Notes: a model not told the origin generated them from the letters alone. A stretch of DNA of 64,000 bases from Paludibacter sp. (GCA_028710895.1 JAQTTH010000001.1:405876-469875); one strand, 5' to 3'. Positions 37,469 to 48,225 are shown, counted from the stretch's first letter. Translations and numbers: made by a program.

Positions 37469-37990
37469 ATGACAAATTCAAAGATTCTGATTGCTTACTA
37501 TTCCCGCAAGGGTCAAAATTATGTGGCGGGAAAAATCGAAAATCTTGCCGTTGGAAATACCGAAGTGGTAGCAAAGAAAATTCAGGCAATCACGGGCGGC
37601 GATTTGTTCGAAATTGAAACGGTAAAAGCTTATCCGGTGGATTACACCGAAACTACGCAGGTAGCTATGGATGAGAAGAGGTCAAATGCCAGGCCTGAAC
37701 TTGCTGCGACAGTAGATAACATGAATGCATACGACGTAATTTACCTGGGTTACCCTAATTGGTGGAATACTTTTCCGATGGCGGTGTTTACTTTTCTGGA
37801 ATCATACAATCTTTCAGGAAAAACAATCATTCCCTTTTGTACCCACGAAGGAAGTGGACCGGGTAACAGCGAACGAGACATTAAAAAACTTTGTCCAAAC
37901 TCAAAAGTGTTAACTGGTTTAGCCATTCGGGGAAGCAATGTAAGCAGCGCAGATAATGAAATAAAGAACTGGATGAAAGACAATGCATAA
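37469..37990 (+). CDS. Flavodoxin
   Basis: A 173-residue flavodoxin-like protein. The FMN phosphate loop region is ILIAYYSRKGQNY near the N-terminus; YLGYPNWWNTFPMAVFTF (about 91-108) and FCTHEGSGPGNSERDIKK (about 120-137) supply the flavin ring loops. Proteins of this type often have NAD(P)H-independent electron-carrier or quinone-reductase roles. Only 9 bases separate it from the reductase upstream. Confidence 0.9.
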   Translation: MTNSKILIAYYSRKGQNYVAGKIENLAVGNTEVVAKKIQAITGGDLFEIETVKAYPVDYTETTQVAMDEKRSNARPELAATVDNMNAYDVIYLGYPNWWNTFPMAVFTFLESYNLSGKTIIPFCTHEGSGPGNSERDIKKLCPNSKVLTGLAIRGSNVSSADNEIKNWMKDNA

Positions 37991-37993
37991 TTA

Positions 37994-39008
<1,015 letters not shown>

Positions 39009-39027
39009 GAAAAATCCATTAAAATAG

Positions 39028-39066
39028 AAAAAAGGTGATTTGGCACATACCAAATCACCTTTTTCT
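39028..39066. terminator. Bidirectional terminator between convergent genes
   Basis: AAAAGGTGATTTGG (39030-39043) pairs with CCAAATCACCTTTT (39050-39063), with A residues before and T residues after. It ends the redox operon on plus and touches the stop of the minus-strand propeller gene. Confidence 0.9.
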
Positions 39067-39915
39067 TTAAATGCCCAGTTTATAGGCCACTACTTTATTA
39101 TCAAGGAAAGTTGGAATCAACAATAGTTTCAGAGTCGGAATATATCCCACATCCGCAGCATTAATTTTCAGGGAAGTTGTATCCAGCAATTTTTCTACGC
39201 CTTTGCCAACCGTAATAAGTTGAACATGCCCACTCCAGTCGGAAGTAACGAATACATTCGGTGCTATCTGCTCAATACCGTCCAGATAGCCGACTTTTTC
39301 CTGCAATACAGTGATGACTTTTGTTTTTTGGTCTACAGAAATAAAGCTGCCCTTCGACCCCATATACAACAAATTACCACTGGCGTAAATGCCATTCATA
39401 CCGCCTAAACTCTTATTTTGAACCAATACTTCCAACGAATCCTTTCCTACATAAAAAATACAATCGCCACTATCATCCGATACATACACCCGCCCATTGG
39501 CAGCCACGCATAGATCGTTCAGACTTTTCGATTTTGCATTACGGTATTCTTTCAAAATCTTGCCGGATTTCAAACTAATTTCCACCACCCGGTCAATATC
39601 GGTAACATAAAGCTTCGTTTTCGTACACGTAATTCCTTTAGGTGCATTCAGTCCCTTTACCCACTCTTTTTCTAGAAATTCACCCTTCACATTTAGCTTT
39701 GAGATAAAACCAACACCATCTTTCACATCATGCTTACCAACAATATTGGACACATAAATAGTATTATCAAAAGGGTTGTAATGCGATGATTCCGGCACAT
39801 TCAGTCCGGCAGACGTGCTCCATACTTTGACTAATTTAGTACTTACAAAAGCTTCCTGAGCATTTATGCCCAAACAAAGCACAAGCAAAACGGCGGTAAC
39901 AATCGGTGTTTTCAT
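39067..39915 (-). CDS. Exported SMP-30/gluconolactonase-like beta-propeller protein
   Basis: A 282-residue protein with a signal peptide (MKTPIVTAVLLVLCLGINAQ). Six-bladed propeller of the SMP-30/NHL type: PESSHYNPFDNTIYVSNIVG, GLNAPKGITCTKTKLYVTDI, LNDLCVAANGRVYVSDDSGD and MNGIYASGNLLYMGSKG. The acids and Asn that bind the metal in lactonases are partly recognisable, so lactonase activity is possible but not certain. It is divergent from an XRE-cupin regulator gene. Confidence 0.82.
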   Translation of the reverse strand: MKTPIVTAVLLVLCLGINAQEAFVSTKLVKVWSTSAGLNVPESSHYNPFDNTIYVSNIVGKHDVKDGVGFISKLNVKGEFLEKEWVKGLNAPKGITCTKTKLYVTDIDRVVEISLKSGKILKEYRNAKSKSLNDLCVAANGRVYVSDDSGDCIFYVGKDSLEVLVQNKSLGGMNGIYASGNLLYMGSKGSFISVDQKTKVITVLQEKVGYLDGIEQIAPNVFVTSDWSGHVQLITVGKGVEKLLDTTSLKINAADVGYIPTLKLLLIPTFLDNKVVAYKLGI

Positions 39916-40001
39916 TTTCTTAGATTTAATGATAGATTATAAATTTTAGTTCAAAACTCAATTTTGACGGTTATTCATATTATTATTCCACAAAAATACA
40001 A

Positions 40002-40028
40002 TACTTTTGTCATTCAACAAGGTTGAAT
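40002..40028 (+). promoter_or_regulatory. Promoter and palindromic operator of the XRE-cupin gene
   Basis: TACTTTTG (40002-40009) is a -7 element. Directly after it ATTCAAC-AAG-GTTGAAT (40012-40028) is a perfect inverted repeat across the expected transcription start, well placed for autorepression by the encoded helix-turn-helix protein. Confidence 0.7.
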
Positions 40029-40048
40029 AATAATAAACTTCAAATAAT

Positions 40049-40591
40049 ATGATAAACTCCTTGCAGATAGGAACCCGCATTCGTAATTTACGGTTGGTTC
40101 AAAACCGGACTTTACAGGATATTGCCAACGCCTGTGACTTGTCGAAAAGTATGGTTTCGAAAATAGAAACCAATGCCGTGGTGCCATCAGTAGCCACATT
40201 GGTAAAAATTGCCAAATCGCTTGGCACGAATGTTTCGGTATTGATGGAAGAAAGCACCACGCAATCGTCGGTAATGATAAGCGCAGAAAAAGCTAACAAC
40301 AACATTACGCAAACCGACCGGGGTTATCACATTTTCCCGTTTGCAGCCGAATTTAAAAACAAGAAAATGCAGCCATTTCTATTTGTTGCCAATAAAGGCG
40401 AGGTAACGGAGCATCACCTGACACACGAAGGCGAGGAATTTATTCATGTGTTGGAAGGTGAAATGAAATTGCAGGTGGGCACATTGGAATACTTACTCAA
40501 GCAGGGTGACAGTGTATATTTTAATTCGCTGGAACAACATGGTATTATGCCTGTTTCGGATAGCGTAAAATACATCAATATTTTTGTTTAG
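40049..40591 (+). CDS. XRE-family regulator with cupin effector domain
   Basis: A 180-residue regulator. Residues about 5-60 are a Cro/C1-type helix-turn-helix (RTLQDIANACDLSKSMVSKI). Residues about 105-178 are a cupin_2 barrel (HHLTHEGEEFIHVLEGEMKL, GDSVYFNSLEQHGIMPV) that keeps the metal-type histidines. It resembles PuuR/SutR-like regulators that sense small metabolites. It lies upstream of GH39 and DUF362 genes with 24 bases to the first, and is divergent from the propeller gene; these are its likely targets. Confidence 0.92.
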   Translation: MINSLQIGTRIRNLRLVQNRTLQDIANACDLSKSMVSKIETNAVVPSVATLVKIAKSLGTNVSVLMEESTTQSSVMISAEKANNNITQTDRGYHIFPFAAEFKNKKMQPFLFVANKGEVTEHHLTHEGEEFIHVLEGEMKLQVGTLEYLLKQGDSVYFNSLEQHGIMPVSDSVKYINIFV

Positions 40592-40615
40592 AAAATCACG
40601 CTTTAAAATATATAC

Positions 40616-42292
40616 ATGAAAATCAGAATTCTATTACTAAGCATAGTTCTTAGCCACTCCTTATTTTCTCAAAATAGTACCGTCAATATCAATGTTGATC
40701 TGGCAAAAGAAAAAGGACCCATGAAACCTATCTGGGCTTGGTTTGGCTACGACGAACCCAATTACACGTATATGAAAGATGGCAAGAAACTGCTTTCTGA
40801 AATTGCAGCATTAAGTCCCGTACCAGTGTATGTTCGGGCTCATAACCTGATGAACACCGGAGATGGAACAGCCGCACTTAAATGGGGTTCTACCAATATG
40901 TACACCGAAGATAACGACGGAAATCCGGTTTACAACTGGACAATAGTTGATTCCATTTTCGATACCTACATTCAGCGGGGTATGAAGCCCTTGGCACAAA
41001 TTGGTTTTATGCCCGAAGCGCTATCAACACACCCTCAACCTTACCAACATAGCTGGAAGCCTGGCGTAAAATACTCCGAAATAGAAACAGGTTGGGCTTA
41101 TCCTCCAAAGGATTACAACAAATGGGCGGAGTTGATTTATCAATGGGTGCAGCACTCGGTAAAAAGATACGGAAAAGCGGAAGTCGAAAGTTGGTACTGG
41201 GAATTGTGGAACGAGCCCAATGGTGCTTATCTAATTACTCCAAATGTATTTACTGAGTACTGCAAAATGTACGATTATGCTTCGGATGCTGTAAAAAGGG
41301 CTTTACCCACCGCACGCATCGGAGGTCCCCACGTAACGGGTGGTGCTACCAAATTTCTCCGGAATTTCATTACCCACTGCCTGAAAGATAGCAATGCTGT
41401 AACAGGAAAGATTGGAGCTCCGCTGGATTTTGTGGCATTTCATGCTAAAGGCTCGCCACGACTGATAAATGGAGTGGTTCGCATGGGCATGATGAATCAA
41501 CTCCGCGATATGAACGACCATTTCAAGGTAATTGCTTCATTTCCTGAGATTAAAAACATTCCGGTAATCATTGGCGAATCAGACCCGGAAGGCTGTGCAG
41601 CTTGCGGCATGCAAACCGACCCACAAAACGCCTATCGCAACGGCACCATGTACTCCAGTTATACCGCAGCATCCATTGCCCGCGAATATGACCTGGCCGA
41701 ATATCACGGTGTGAACTTAATCGGTGCTGTCAACTGGTCGTTTGAATTCGAGAATCAACCGTGGTTCTTTGGGTTCAGGGATTTAGCAACAAATGGCGTG
41801 GACAAACCGGTGCTAAACGTATTCAGAATGTTGGGAATGATGAGCGGAAAACGTGTTGAGGTTTCAGGCGATTTGGCTTACGACTTTAAAGCTATCCGCG
41901 ATTCGAGTGTTCGGGGCGTTCGGACTGATATAAATGCTTTGGCTGCAAAAACCAACAAGAATGCGACCATTCTTGTTTGGAATTATCACGACGACGACAT
42001 CCAGGGAGCGGGTTCGCCGGTAAACATAAGCCTGAAAGGCCTGAAAAATGGCAAAGCCACTTTGTATCATTATCGTATTGATGCAGAACACAGTAATTCG
42101 TACGAAGTTTGGAAAAAGATGGGATCGCCCCAGCAACCAACTGAAAAAGAATATAAGATATTGGAAAAATCAGGACAGCTTGAAATGCTGACTAAGCCTC
42201 AAAAAGTAACAATCAAAAATGCTGAACTGACTATCAATTTCCAATTGCCACGTCAAGCGGTTTCGTTCCTGAAAATTGAGTATAAAAACTAA
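40616..42292 (+). CDS. GH39 beta-xylosidase-type glycoside hydrolase
   Basis: A 558-residue exported enzyme of the GH39 fold. Signal peptide to about residue 19, then a TIM barrel. The acid/base Glu is in YWELWNEPNGAYLI (about 203) and the nucleophile Glu probably in VIIGESDPEGCAACG (about 322), followed by a beta domain. GH39 enzymes are beta-xylosidases, alpha-iduronidases or related enzymes; the sequence does not decide. It shares a unit with the XRE-cupin regulator and the DUF362 gene, with 6 bases to the latter. Confidence 0.87.
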   Translation: MKIRILLLSIVLSHSLFSQNSTVNINVDLAKEKGPMKPIWAWFGYDEPNYTYMKDGKKLLSEIAALSPVPVYVRAHNLMNTGDGTAALKWGSTNMYTEDNDGNPVYNWTIVDSIFDTYIQRGMKPLAQIGFMPEALSTHPQPYQHSWKPGVKYSEIETGWAYPPKDYNKWAELIYQWVQHSVKRYGKAEVESWYWELWNEPNGAYLITPNVFTEYCKMYDYASDAVKRALPTARIGGPHVTGGATKFLRNFITHCLKDSNAVTGKIGAPLDFVAFHAKGSPRLINGVVRMGMMNQLRDMNDHFKVIASFPEIKNIPVIIGESDPEGCAACGMQTDPQNAYRNGTMYSSYTAASIAREYDLAEYHGVNLIGAVNWSFEFENQPWFFGFRDLATNGVDKPVLNVFRMLGMMSGKRVEVSGDLAYDFKAIRDSSVRGVRTDINALAAKTNKNATILVWNYHDDDIQGAGSPVNISLKGLKNGKATLYHYRIDAEHSNSYEVWKKMGSPQQPTEKEYKILEKSGQLEMLTKPQKVTIKNAELTINFQLPRQAVSFLKIEYKN

Positions 42293-42298
42293 CTTACT

Positions 42299-43927
42299 AT
42301 GAATAAGATAAAAACATTTTTCTTTAAAACCTGTCTAAAAACCGGGCGAATCAGAGGCCTAAGAACCGATTCCATGTACCACAAGCTGATTTTTCCCATC
42401 GTAGGATTAGTGGCTTTGATTTGGGTGATTGTTCGGGTTGTACCAAAGCCATCGCGGGCTGAGTATCCATGTCAACAAGCGGCAATTCCGGTCGCCTTTT
42501 CATTTCTGGCCTGGATTTCGGCAAGCACATTGGGGGTATTTCTTGTCAGAATATCCCGAAAATACTTCAACAAAAAGAGAATTATCATTGCCGGTTCTTT
42601 GTGTGTACTTGGATTAGGTATTTTTGGAGTTGCACAACTCTTCAATAGTTCCGACCTTTCGGCAGCTACTCAGTCAGCCATTGATTTATCGGTTTTTTCA
42701 ACCAAACCCAATCAACCCATTGGTATAGCCAAAGGCATCTTTCCGGGGCGTGTAACCTGGATTCGCGACACAGCAGCTACACCCTGGGATGGCAAAACAG
42801 GCAAGTGGTGGGATGAAGGAAATATAAACGAACAAGCACTTGCATCAATGATTTCGAAATCGGTGCGTTCGTTAACCGGAACTACCAACGATACAAAAGC
42901 ATGGACAGGTCTTTTTCAATACTATAACCGCATGCATAGAAAAGGCAATAGAGGCTGGAAACCGGGAGAACTTATTGCTGTAAAAATAAATATCAACAAT
43001 ACCTATCAACCAAATGATGTAGATAACGACATCGACCAGTCTCCACAAGCAACACGGGCATTATTAAAACAACTGACCGGGGCTGCCGGAGTAGCGCAAA
43101 AGGATATTATCGTTTATGATGCATCGGTTGGCTGGAAAGTGAGAGCTATTCCCGATCGGATTTACAAACCGCTTCACGAAGAATTCCCTGAAGTGCGTTG
43201 GATGGACGGACAAGGAAGTCCGGGACGTGAAAAACCGGAATGGATTGCCAATGCTATTAGCTACACTTCGCCCAACGTAGAACTTGGAAACGAGTTGCCC
43301 AAAGCAGTGGTTGAAGCATCTTATTTGATAAACATTGCCCTGCTGAAAGGTCATGAAATGTCAGGAGTAACGCTTTGTGCCAAAAATCATTTCGGCTCTA
43401 TTCGCTACCCACAAAAAGACCATGGCAAATATGTAACACAAATGAATGGTGTAAAGGGGGATTATAATGCTTTCGTTGACCTGATGGGTTCGCCAAACCT
43501 CGGTGGAAAAACACTGCTTTACATTGTGGATGGTCTTTACGGCATGCAAACCAATGTTGGCGCACCGCAACCGGAACGTGACCGCTGGAAACGACTTTTC
43601 AACGGGGAATGGAGTGCCAGTTACTTTATGTCGCAAGACCCGGTTGCCATCGAATCGGTCTGTCTCGATTTACTGTATGCTGAATTTCAGGGCGAACTGG
43701 GCTACAGTGGTGCAAAAGCCTTTCCGAAAGGTTCCAGCCGCAACTCAGATAACTATTTAGTTGAAGCTGCCAGAGGAACAAATGCTAAACTTGGTCCCTA
43801 CATGCCAAACGGCGTTAAAATAGGTAGTTTGGGTGTTCAGGAACATTGGAACAATGCAAATGATAAACAATACAGCCGCAATTTGCATACGGGTAAAGGA
43901 ATTGAATTGATGAAGGTTGAGAAATAA
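42299..43927 (+). CDS. Membrane-anchored DUF362 protein
   Basis: A 542-residue protein. Three hydrophobic segments (about 30-47, 58-80, 95-113) precede a DUF362 domain (about 150-530) with AVKININNTYQPNDVDND, LLKGHEMSGVTLCAKNHFGS and MSQDPVAIESVCLDLLYAEF. DUF362 proteins often carry iron-sulfur clusters; no CxxCxxC cluster motif is visible here. Function is unknown. The three-helix N-terminal part is unusual for the family and would place the domain outside or at the inner membrane. Translationally close to the GH39 gene. Confidence 0.8.
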   Translation: MNKIKTFFFKTCLKTGRIRGLRTDSMYHKLIFPIVGLVALIWVIVRVVPKPSRAEYPCQQAAIPVAFSFLAWISASTLGVFLVRISRKYFNKKRIIIAGSLCVLGLGIFGVAQLFNSSDLSAATQSAIDLSVFSTKPNQPIGIAKGIFPGRVTWIRDTAATPWDGKTGKWWDEGNINEQALASMISKSVRSLTGTTNDTKAWTGLFQYYNRMHRKGNRGWKPGELIAVKININNTYQPNDVDNDIDQSPQATRALLKQLTGAAGVAQKDIIVYDASVGWKVRAIPDRIYKPLHEEFPEVRWMDGQGSPGREKPEWIANAISYTSPNVELGNELPKAVVEASYLINIALLKGHEMSGVTLCAKNHFGSIRYPQKDHGKYVTQMNGVKGDYNAFVDLMGSPNLGGKTLLYIVDGLYGMQTNVGAPQPERDRWKRLFNGEWSASYFMSQDPVAIESVCLDLLYAEFQGELGYSGAKAFPKGSSRNSDNYLVEAARGTNAKLGPYMPNGVKIGSLGVQEHWNNANDKQYSRNLHTGKGIELMKVEK

Positions 43928-44092
43928 ATCAAAAAGCCATAAAGGAGTTAAATTCCATACGGATTCAATCTAATGAATCAATGAAAACACTCATGTTTTT
44001 CATACCAATAAGCCATTGAATGTAATTTATTGTTTATTTTTGTCTGTAAATAAAACTATTTCCAAATACAACCATAAAAAAACAACTCGATC

Positions 44093-45346
44093 ATGAGAAA
44101 GACAATAGCCTTAGTCGCTCTTAGTTTGCTGCTGGTTAATTGCGATGGCTTATTCAACGGCACAAAGAAAATTGTCATTAAAGGCAAAGTCAGCTCAGCT
44201 TCTAAAATAAATGGTTCACGAGTTTCTGCATCCACAAAGGGTTTTTCGCTTTCGGATGCCAAAAAGGTACTGATTTTTTATGGCAATAAATACGAACTGT
44301 TTAATATCAACTCCGATGGTTCATTTACCGGCAAAGCAGTTGTAGGAAGTGCAACTGCCGTAGTTTTTCTGACCGGAAATAACCAGTACATCGGAAACCT
44401 GTTTTGCAGCGGGTTGAATGTGCTTCCACTTGTAAACCTCTCTGAAGGCGAAAACACACAAATTGATTTGTCGACGCTGACATTAAACGGCACACAGGTA
44501 GTGCCAGCAAACAACCCCATTGGCAATGAAATTAAATTGTCAGACTCAGAAATCACATTCATGCAGGATGTGGGAGCCTATTACGAAACACTGTCGAAAA
44601 ATCTCGACATGGATAACGATAATTCACCGGACATACTTGATGGCAAACAAATCCGCATAAATTCCATGACGAATATGTTTGCAGGAGCATGGGGAACAGA
44701 TCATAAAGCCCCCGACATGTTTGATCCGGCTCAGTTTTCCATTAATACTTCTATGCGTATTGCCGGAGCAATCGGGATGTACGATAAAAATTTTAATGCA
44801 ACACTTTCCGGTCCATCGGATAATCCGTACAACGACATTAATCAATCACATGGAGCTCAGGCACAAGATGAGTTTATTTTTGGCTTCCAACGTACAACCA
44901 CTCAGGGAGGTGGTCTGAATCAATATCCTTCACAGCCTTTTAAAGATGGACTTTATTCATTCCAATTGAATAAAAATCAGCTTTATACATTCAACTTTTC
45001 GAATATCAACATGCAAAATCATTTGTTGATTATTAAACCAACAATACATACGGACAATAACGGATATATAACCAAAATTTCCTACGAATTCGTTTTCCCG
45101 GATGGTTCAATAGCTAATCCCCGAAATTTGATTCAGGGCTATATCCGATCGCAGATTAATAATAACAACACACAGTTATACGAAGGATATCATTTGTACG
45201 GTACGTTCTATGCGGGCGATAATTACGACTACTACAACGAAAAAATCAGTAAGAAAATCAAGTTATCCGAAGTTCAGCAATGTAATTTTGCCTATATCGA
45301 TATTCTTGGCAATGAATACGAGTATAGCTGGAGAGCAACTAAATAG
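44093..45346 (+). CDS. Unknown lipoprotein (417 residues)
   Basis: A lipoprotein by its N-terminus: MRKTIALVALSLLLVNCDGL has a lipobox with Cys at residue 17. About residues 25-150 form a beta-rich domain like transthyretin-type sandwiches (VIKGKVSSASKINGSRVSA). DMDNDNSPDILDGKQIRIN (about 177-195) resembles a calcium-binding loop of the thrombospondin-3/dockerin kind. The rest is beta-rich. I do not recognise a named family. It is monocistronic, with a TATTTTTG -7 element at 44035-44042 and a strong terminator after the stop. Confidence 0.78.
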   Translation: MRKTIALVALSLLLVNCDGLFNGTKKIVIKGKVSSASKINGSRVSASTKGFSLSDAKKVLIFYGNKYELFNINSDGSFTGKAVVGSATAVVFLTGNNQYIGNLFCSGLNVLPLVNLSEGENTQIDLSTLTLNGTQVVPANNPIGNEIKLSDSEITFMQDVGAYYETLSKNLDMDNDNSPDILDGKQIRINSMTNMFAGAWGTDHKAPDMFDPAQFSINTSMRIAGAIGMYDKNFNATLSGPSDNPYNDINQSHGAQAQDEFIFGFQRTTTQGGGLNQYPSQPFKDGLYSFQLNKNQLYTFNFSNINMQNHLLIIKPTIHTDNNGYITKISYEFVFPDGSIANPRNLIQGYIRSQINNNNTQLYEGYHLYGTFYAGDNYDYYNEKISKKIKLSEVQQCNFAYIDILGNEYEYSWRATK

Positions 45347-45364
45347 TCCGGAAAAACAAACCAT

Positions 45365-45411
45365 ATATACGATATCGCCTGAATGAAAAAGCGGTATCGT
45401 ATATTTTTTTT
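45365..45411 (+). terminator. Terminator of the lipoprotein gene
   Basis: ATATACGATATCGC (45365-45378) pairs with GCGGTATCGTATAT (45391-45404) with one wobble, followed by eight T. Confidence 0.9.
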
Positions 45412-45628
45412 GAATACGAATCAACAAAGTCAACGAACAAGTCAAAATCAACTACAAAAATCAGCTAATAATCTCATTATTAATCCAAAACTCTTATAAA
45501 TTGAACTAATTGCAATTTTAATTTTCTAGTAAGCCAAAATAATGGTAATTTTGCAGGGTTTTACCAAGGCATTATTGAAAACAGGTTATCATGCATTAAT
45601 CCAATGTTTTCATGTTTGCGACATAGGA

Positions 45629-46282
45629 ATGAAAAAAATAACAATAAGCTTTCTGTTGTGTCTCATCTGCGTTTACACTGTATCCGCAGCAAGTTCTGAT
45701 TCTATATCAACCGTTTATAAAAATGGAGAATTTGTTACTCAATACACAATAAAAACGAAGTATTTACCCAAGGTTACAGCTGAGGTTGCCGATTATCTTG
45801 TAACTGATTTTCATACAAGACCGGGGAATTTGTTTAACTGGGCATTGAAAGATCTTGGATTACAAAACAAAGGAAATGAGCTGATTATTGTGTTTCGGGA
45901 TTCCAATCACGACATAAAAACCGGCATTACGCATGGTAAATTTGACGTGGTAGTTCCAAATCTGACAACATTTAGCAATATCAAGGTTGATGCTATTGTG
46001 GCTAAGACAAAATACAGCAACGGAGTGACAAAAGTGAATGCAAACATCGTCTATTCAAGTCTGTTACTGAAAAACGCATTGGGTACGCTGTCTATTGTTC
46101 CTCAGAAAAACAATGAACAGCTGCTTGTAACCAATGTTACGATTCAGTTTGGGTGGTTTTTTAATCTTTTCATCACTCAGAAGCGTTATAAAAGCATTGT
46201 TGAGTGGAGAATTAAAAAGTTTGCCGAAAACATTAAGGCTGAATGTGAACGCAGACAAAGTGTTATTAGCAGTCAAAAATAA
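45629..46282 (+). CDS. Exported protein of unknown family, tandem paralogue A
   Basis: A 217-residue protein with a signal peptide (MKKITISFLLCLICVYTVSA). The start at 45629 has AGGA before it; an in-frame ATG at 45542 lies before a TAATTTTG -7 element (45546-45553) and is unlikely. It shares with the next gene the beginning DSISTVY(K/R)(N/D)GEF and the ending FGWFFNLFITQKRYKSIVEW. Mixed alpha/beta composition, perhaps a START/SRPBCC-like fold. No function known. It precedes the conserved prfA-pyrF pair. Confidence 0.75.
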   Translation: MKKITISFLLCLICVYTVSAASSDSISTVYKNGEFVTQYTIKTKYLPKVTAEVADYLVTDFHTRPGNLFNWALKDLGLQNKGNELIIVFRDSNHDIKTGITHGKFDVVVPNLTTFSNIKVDAIVAKTKYSNGVTKVNANIVYSSLLLKNALGTLSIVPQKNNEQLLVTNVTIQFGWFFNLFITQKRYKSIVEWRIKKFAENIKAECERRQSVISSQK

Positions 46283-46339
46283 CAAATGATTTATTCAGTT
46301 CTCACAGAACTCAGACTATATGTATTTACTCAAAACTGA

Positions 46340-46990
46340 ATGAAAAAACTCGCTGCTCTTCTGCTTCTTTGTTGTTTTTTTACGTTACAAGCGTGGTCAT
46401 CGCCTACTGATTCCATTTCAACGGTTTATCGCGATGGGGAATTTATCTCCTACTGTCAGGTGAGTGTAAATGCTTCGGACAGCATATCCAACGCAGTAAT
46501 AAGCAAATTTACCCATCAAATGTGTTACGACCTGGATGGTCTTTTTAAATGGGGCTTAAAAGGAATGAGACTGGATGACGGGAAAACGGAGTTGCTGCTT
46601 TTCGACTTTAAAACAACCACTTACAACAAAAAGACGAGTGTGCTGAGAGCCATGGGTGACGTGATAGTTCCCGGATTTACAACAATTCCGAACCTGTATA
46701 TCGACAGTAAACTAAGCCAGAAAACCTACAGCACTGGTCGAAGGGATGTCCGATTGGATTTATATTCGGCTAATACGTTTTTAAAGAAAATGGTGGGAGT
46801 TTGTTCTTACATTCCGAAAGGAAAAAATAAGTCGGCCTATTATGTACTTGAAACACATATCCGATTTGGGTGGTTTTTCGATATGTTCGTTACCCAAAAG
46901 CGCTATAAACATATATTGGAATGGCGTTTAAAGAAACTTGTTCATAATGTAAAGGAAGAATCGGAGAAACGACAAAGAGCATTGAATTGA
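46340..46990 (+). CDS. Exported protein of unknown family, tandem paralogue B
   Basis: A 216-residue paralogue of the preceding protein, with signal peptide to about residue 21 (LLLLCCFFTLQAWS). It keeps DSISTVYRDGEF near the start, GDVIVPGFTTIPNLYIDSK in the middle and FGWFFDMFVTQKRYKHILEW near the end. Divergence is greatest in residues 35-75. The gene pair probably arose by tandem duplication. Function unknown; the exported state and the invariant FGWFF...TQKRY motif are the only leads. Confidence 0.75.
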   Translation: MKKLAALLLLCCFFTLQAWSSPTDSISTVYRDGEFISYCQVSVNASDSISNAVISKFTHQMCYDLDGLFKWGLKGMRLDDGKTELLLFDFKTTTYNKKTSVLRAMGDVIVPGFTTIPNLYIDSKLSQKTYSTGRRDVRLDLYSANTFLKKMVGVCSYIPKGKNKSAYYVLETHIRFGWFFDMFVTQKRYKHILEWRLKKLVHNVKEESEKRQRALN

Positions 46991-47047
46991 TTACTTCAAA
47001 AATAAAATAAAAACCGGGATAATCGACCGGACACGTAGACACACAAG

Positions 47048-48133
47048 ATGGCTGAAAAAACATTACTTGAGAAATTAGACGGATTACAACATAAGTTCGA
47101 AGAGATTTCGACCTTGATTACCGACCCTGCCGTGATTAGCGACATGAAACGCTTTGTAAAACTGAACAAAGAATATCGTGATCTGGAAAAAATCATGGTG
47201 GCTCAGGCCGAATACAAAACGGCATTGGCACATTTAGCCGAGGCTAAAGAATTGATGAATAGCGAAACTGACCCCGAAATGCGCGAAATGGCGAAAGCCG
47301 AAATAGATGAGATCGAACCCCGGATTCCGGAAATGGAAGAAAACATTAAGTTTCTGCTTATCCCGGCCGATCCCGAAGATAATAAAAACGCGATTGTAGA
47401 AATACGTGGAGGTACCGGTGGTGACGAAGCAGCTATTTTTGCCGGCGACCTTTTCCGTATGTATACCAAATATTGCGAAACAAAAGGCTGGAAAGTTGAA
47501 GTTACCAATATCAGCGAAGGAACATCGGGTGGTTATAAAGAAGTTATTTTCACTGTGTCGGGCGAGAACGTGTATGGAACTTTGAAGTACGAATCGGGTG
47601 TGCACCGCGTGCAACGTGTACCGCAAACCGAAACTCAGGGACGTGTTCACACTTCTGCTTCGACAGTAGCTGTACTTCCCGAAGCAGAGGAATTTGATAT
47701 CGACCTGAAAGAATCAGACGTGCGTGTCGATACTTTTTGTTCGTCGGGAGCCGGTGGACAGTCGGTAAACACGACTTATTCGGCTATCCGATTGGTACAT
47801 ATACCAACCGGCATTACCGTGCAGTGTCAGGACGAAAAGTCGCAGCACAAAAACAAGGCAAAAGCTATGATTGAGCTTCGGTCGCGTATCTACGCCATCG
47901 AGCACCAAAAATACCTCGACGAAATTGGTTCGAAACGTAAAACAATGGTTTCAACCGGTGACCGTTCGGCTAAAATTCGCACATACAACTACCCACAGGG
48001 ACGTATTACCGACCATCGCATCAACTATACTATTTACAATCTTTCGGCCTTTATGGGCGGCGATGTTCAAGGGGTGATAGACCAGTTAATTGTAGCTGAA
48101 AATGCTGAGCGATTGAAGGAAAGTGAATTGTAA
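47048..48133 (+). CDS. prfA: Peptide chain release factor 1
   Basis: RF1 of 361 residues, of normal length. It reads UAA and UAG stop codons. The GGQ motif is in CSSGAGGQSVNTTYSAIRL (about 232-250), and the tripeptide anticodon region is RVQRVPQTETQGRVHTSAS, with PQT in place of the more usual PAT, keeping the PxT pattern. The N-terminal helical domain spans about 1-100. Downstream after 92 bases lies pyrF, an arrangement common in Bacteroidota. Confidence 0.97.
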   Translation: MAEKTLLEKLDGLQHKFEEISTLITDPAVISDMKRFVKLNKEYRDLEKIMVAQAEYKTALAHLAEAKELMNSETDPEMREMAKAEIDEIEPRIPEMEENIKFLLIPADPEDNKNAIVEIRGGTGGDEAAIFAGDLFRMYTKYCETKGWKVEVTNISEGTSGGYKEVIFTVSGENVYGTLKYESGVHRVQRVPQTETQGRVHTSASTVAVLPEAEEFDIDLKESDVRVDTFCSSGAGGQSVNTTYSAIRLVHIPTGITVQCQDEKSQHKNKAKAMIELRSRIYAIEHQKYLDEIGSKRKTMVSTGDRSAKIRTYNYPQGRITDHRINYTIYNLSAFMGGDVQGVIDQLIVAENAERLKESEL

Positions 48134-48225
48134 TGTGATGATTTCATGATATGATGATGTGGGAATTGAAGATTAGAATGGCCACAGAATAGTAAATAGT
48201 AACTGATTAAATAGTAAATAGAAAG

